From: Clostridiaceae bacterium
Lineage (GTDB): Bacteria; Bacillota; Clostridia; Acetivibrionales; DULL01
Length of the DNA: 35,514 nucleotides
Assembly: GCA_012840395.1 (NCBI GenBank)
Contig: DULL01000065.1
Span: 1 to 35,514 of the forward strand
Reading direction: 5' to 3'
The notes under the pieces are model-generated. The model did not search any database and was not told the origin of the DNA. It saw only the letters and a program-made list of their open reading frames with translations. Shown here in pieces: positions 33,618-35,514 of the stretch. The translations under genes and the position numbers were made by a program. How positions within the stretch are numbered: the stretch's first letter is position 1; each line of letters opens with the position of its first letter.

Positions 33618-34038
33618 TTCGTGTTTTATATGATTTTATGGGACATAAGATATGGCAGGTTGATACATTTAACTCAGTTTAGAACAAGCGAAGGCTGTAT
33701 TATTAGACTGGGAAGACTTCTATATTATCACTTCTATATTATCAGGAGACTACATTGGGGACTTAAACTAAAACTCCAAGCAAGTGTATAAAGAATATTT
33801 AAAATAAATAGGAATAGTAAAATAAAAGCAAGCTAATGTCCAATATTAAAGGGCTAAAGCACTATACTTCCGTTGCAAGCAACGAAGTTATATAATAACA
33901 TATCTGAAAAGATAGTAATCCATGATGCTAAGAAACTCAACCTTTAAGCAAAGTATGGGTTTGAGGGGCTCATCTGGCCAGTTTACGCTAACTTTAAACT
34001 AATCTGAATAAATTCAACAAGTAGAGGAGAATGAACAG
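33618..34038 (+). other. 421-base gap with hairpins, a tandem repeat and possible gene relic
   Basis: ACTTCTATATTATC is repeated in tandem (33716-33729, 33730-33743). Around it, one frame reads AVLLDWEDFYIITSILSGD then hits several stops, perhaps a decayed ORF. Further on, CTTCCGTTGC/GCAACGAAG (about 33868-33888, one bulge), TATCT/AGATA and CTCAACC/GGTTTGAG form a series of small hairpins. No known riboswitch class was recognised. The paralog B ribosome site GAGGAG is at the right end. Confidence 0.4.
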
Positions 34039-35040
34039 TTGAAGAATATACTTATTAATGTAAAGGTTGATGAAGAAAAATTAGAAGAGTTAAGAAAGAT
34101 GCCGGAGGTTAATGTTGAAGTTATTGAGGATTTCAAAACAAAAAGCCGCTACATATCTCCTCAAATTTTAAGAAATAAACATATTCTATTCTGTAATTTA
34201 CCTCCTGAGAATTTTAATGATTTAGATTCCCTTGAGCTGATACAAATTAGTACTTCAGGTTATAACCAGCTTTTTAATCTGGGATTGGTGGAAAAAGGCA
34301 TTCGTGTCTGCAATGCCCAGGGTGTATCAAGTATTTCTATTGCAGAATGGAATATTGCCATGATGATTAACTTAGCCAAGGATTTAAGGGGTATGATAAG
34401 GAATCAGGAAGCGGGAATCTGGGACAGGTCTGCAAGGTTTCAGAAGGAAATTAGAGGTTCTATTGTGGGAATCTGGGGATACGGGGCTATAGGAAGGGAA
34501 ACCGCACGACTTGCCAAGGCATTTGGTATGAAGGTTTATGTTATGGGAAGGAAAATACCGTCTATAGAAACTAATGTATACCGTGTAGAAGGAACCGGCG
34601 ATCCTGAAGGAATTTTGCCAGACAAAGTATTCTTAAGCGGCCAGGAAGAAGAATTTTTAAAAAATCTTGACTTTTTGGTTATTTCAATGCCTCTGACAAA
34701 CAATACTGAAGGACTGATTGGTGAAAGAGAATTGAAGATGTTGCCAAAAACAGCCTATATCCTTAATCCTGCCAGAGGTCCGATTATTCAGGAGGAAGCA
34801 TTGATAAAAGCGCTTAAAGAAGGCTGGATTGCAGGAGCTGCATTGGATACCCATTATTATTATCCCATGCCTCCTGATCATCCATTATGGAGCTTTCCTA
34901 ACGTAATTATGACACCTCACATTTCAGGTTCTCCACATAGTGAGCGTATCTGGGATATTTTCTTGCAAAATGTAAAGAGATTCTTAACCGGACAACCATT
35001 GCTAAATGAACTGACTCCAAGGCAACTTAAAGGAGAATGA
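34039..35040 (+). CDS. D-2-hydroxyacid dehydrogenase-like protein, paralog B (catalytic Glu replaced by Tyr)
   Basis: A 333-residue close copy of the protein at 31526; by eye about four residues in five match, over the whole length. It has GYGAIG (147-152), R246 (NPARGP), Y275 (THYYYP) in place of the catalytic Glu, and H294 (TPHISGS). It shares the ~35-residue insertion after the second Rossmann strand. The start is TTG with GAGGAG upstream; even the leader AATGAACA-TTG is shared with paralog A. It stands alone, separated from the alpha/beta hydrolase by a 421-base gap, and ends at a REP-derived terminator. It arose from a duplication that left the alpha/beta hydrolase in between. Substrate unknown. 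Confidence 0.88.
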   Translation: MKNILINVKVDEEKLEELRKMPEVNVEVIEDFKTKSRYISPQILRNKHILFCNLPPENFNDLDSLELIQISTSGYNQLFNLGLVEKGIRVCNAQGVSSISIAEWNIAMMINLAKDLRGMIRNQEAGIWDRSARFQKEIRGSIVGIWGYGAIGRETARLAKAFGMKVYVMGRKIPSIETNVYRVEGTGDPEGILPDKVFLSGQEEEFLKNLDFLVISMPLTNNTEGLIGERELKMLPKTAYILNPARGPIIQEEALIKALKEGWIAGAALDTHYYYPMPPDHPLWSFPNVIMTPHISGSPHSERIWDIFLQNVKRFLTGQPLLNELTPRQLKGE

Positions 35041-35092
35041 AGCAGAGGGACGGTTCTCGGAAGCAGAGGGACGGTTCTTCTGCTTCTTTTTT
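35040..35092 (+). terminator. REP-derived terminator with direct repeat
   Basis: AAGCAGAGGGACGGTTCT occurs at 35040-35057 and 35061-35078. The second unit is closed by GAAGCAGA (35060-35067) pairing with TCTGCTTC (35079-35086), then six T. The repeat therefore forms a plausible intrinsic terminator directly at the stop codon of paralog B, which it overlaps by one base. Confidence 0.75.
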
Positions 35093-35102
35093 GCTCTATT
35101 AA

Positions 35103-35138
35103 CGGCTATTTGCCCTTTTCCGGCTATTTGCCCTTTTC
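35103..35138 (+). repeat. two perfect tandem copies of an 18-bp unit
   Basis: CGGCTATTTGCCCTTTTC at 35103-35120 is immediately repeated at 35121-35138. Function unknown; it sits between the REP-type terminator and the periodic motifs of the right border. Confidence 0.85.
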
Positions 35139-35320
35139 AAAGTTACTATTCACAGTTATACCATCCTTTCTATCAGCCATCTCGGAATAATTATTCAGGA
35201 AATATTCTGGAAATAATCTTTTAAATAGTAACAATAACAAATAAATTCTACATTATTTCCCCTTGACTGAAATAATTCTAACATCTCAAATCATGCGGAT
35301 TTGCAGTATCACTGTGCCTA

Positions 35321-35358
35321 AGGTAAAAAAACCCCCCATTGATAAGTAAAATTTCCCC
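35321..35358 (+). repeat. paired 23-nt-period motif, copy 3
   Basis: AGGTAAAAAAACCCCC (from 35321) and AAGTAAAATTTCCCC (from 35344) are 23 bases apart. The second unit with its flank (TAAGTAAAATTTCCCCTATTAAAAA, given here only by positions 35343-35367) closely matches 25041-25065. It marks the right border of the catabolic island. Confidence 0.6.
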
Positions 35359-35417
35359 TATTAAAAATCTTGTCTTTTTGTTATATACTATTTATTGCAA
35401 AATAGAAACGGACAAAG

Positions 35418-35470
35418 TTGCAAAAAAAATTCCCCAGTTTTGCAACTATGAATTCCCCACTATTGCAAAA
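35418..35470. repeat. TTGCAA / TTCCCC array with 22-23-nt period (IS21-type end?)
   Basis: TTGCAAAAAAAATTCCCC (35418-35435), TTGCAACTATGAATTCCCC (35440-35458) and a third TTGCAAAA (35463-35470) repeat every 22-23 bases. Multiple short direct repeats at this spacing are known for the ends of IS21-family elements. If this is such an end, the element lies beyond the right edge, or only its end survives. No istA/istB coding sequence is seen in the window. The rest of 35139-35514 is AT-rich with no gene. Confidence 0.45.
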
Positions 35471-35514
35471 GGCCATTGAAGGCACCACACCAAAATAATA
35501 TCCTTGTGATTGAT

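Noticed and set aside
33618..34038. A known riboswitch class in the gap before paralog B
   Set aside because: Checked by eye for c-di-GMP, TPP, SAM, purine and cobalamin cores; none matched.
35040..35514. CRISPR array at the right edge
   Set aside because: Repeats are few, imperfect and 18-23 bases in period with no unique spacers of constant length; they fit REP and IS-end repeats better.

Overview
The window looks like a chromosomal segment of a low-GC, spore-former-type clostridium (Firmicutes, Clostridia). The evidence is AT-rich intergenic DNA, strong AGGAGG ribosome sites, consensus sigma-A promoters, a tandem glycine riboswitch, rpsU next to yqeY, and a carbohydrate ABC importer plus YesM/YesN-type two-component system of the kind common in plant-polymer degraders. 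No rRNA, tRNA, CRISPR array or intact transposase was found.

Region 1 (about 140-16700) is mostly core genome. A near-perfect sigma-A promoter and a two-aptamer glycine riboswitch with a terminator precede a class V aminotransferase and D-3-phosphoglycerate dehydrogenase (serA). These converge on a DUF1015 gene across a bidirectional terminator. Then come a PRC-barrel protein, a 58-aa small protein, an AI-2E-type permease, alaS, a HIT protein, rpsU, yqeY, a small membrane protein, a DMT exporter, and an overlapping response regulator/sensor kinase pair.

Region 2 (about 16900-35040) is an accessory carbohydrate-acid catabolic island, nearly all on the + strand. It encodes a DapA/NanA-family aldolase, an amidohydrolase_2 (lactonase-like), a decayed GH116 glycosidase, an AraC regulator, an HpcH/HpaI aldolase, a URO-D-like protein, a D-2-hydroxyacid dehydrogenase and a sugar-type ABC importer without its ATPase. 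These are followed by a signal-less S1 sulfatase, an enolase-superfamily acid-sugar dehydratase, two closely similar D-2-hydroxyacid dehydrogenases and an alpha/beta hydrolase. No sugar kinase is present. The simplest reading is import of a (possibly sulfated) oligosaccharide or uronate/aldonate, desulfation and de-lactonisation, non-phosphorylative dehydration to a 2-keto-3-deoxy acid, aldol cleavage, and reduction of the 2-keto products. This is inference; the substrate is unknown.

The island is littered with decay and repeats: the GH116 pseudogene, a deleted gene between the aldolase and URO-D genes, and a small ORF broken by a 14-bp tandem duplication. A 120-bp structured element occurs twice and resembles an IS200/IS605 right end. 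REP-like hairpins carry a GGGACGGTTCT core. Three paired 23-nt-period motifs lie at about 16690, 25020 and 35320, with a related array at the right edge that may be an IS21-type end. The most unusual protein-level observation is that both paralogous dehydrogenases carry Tyr where the family's catalytic Glu normally sits.
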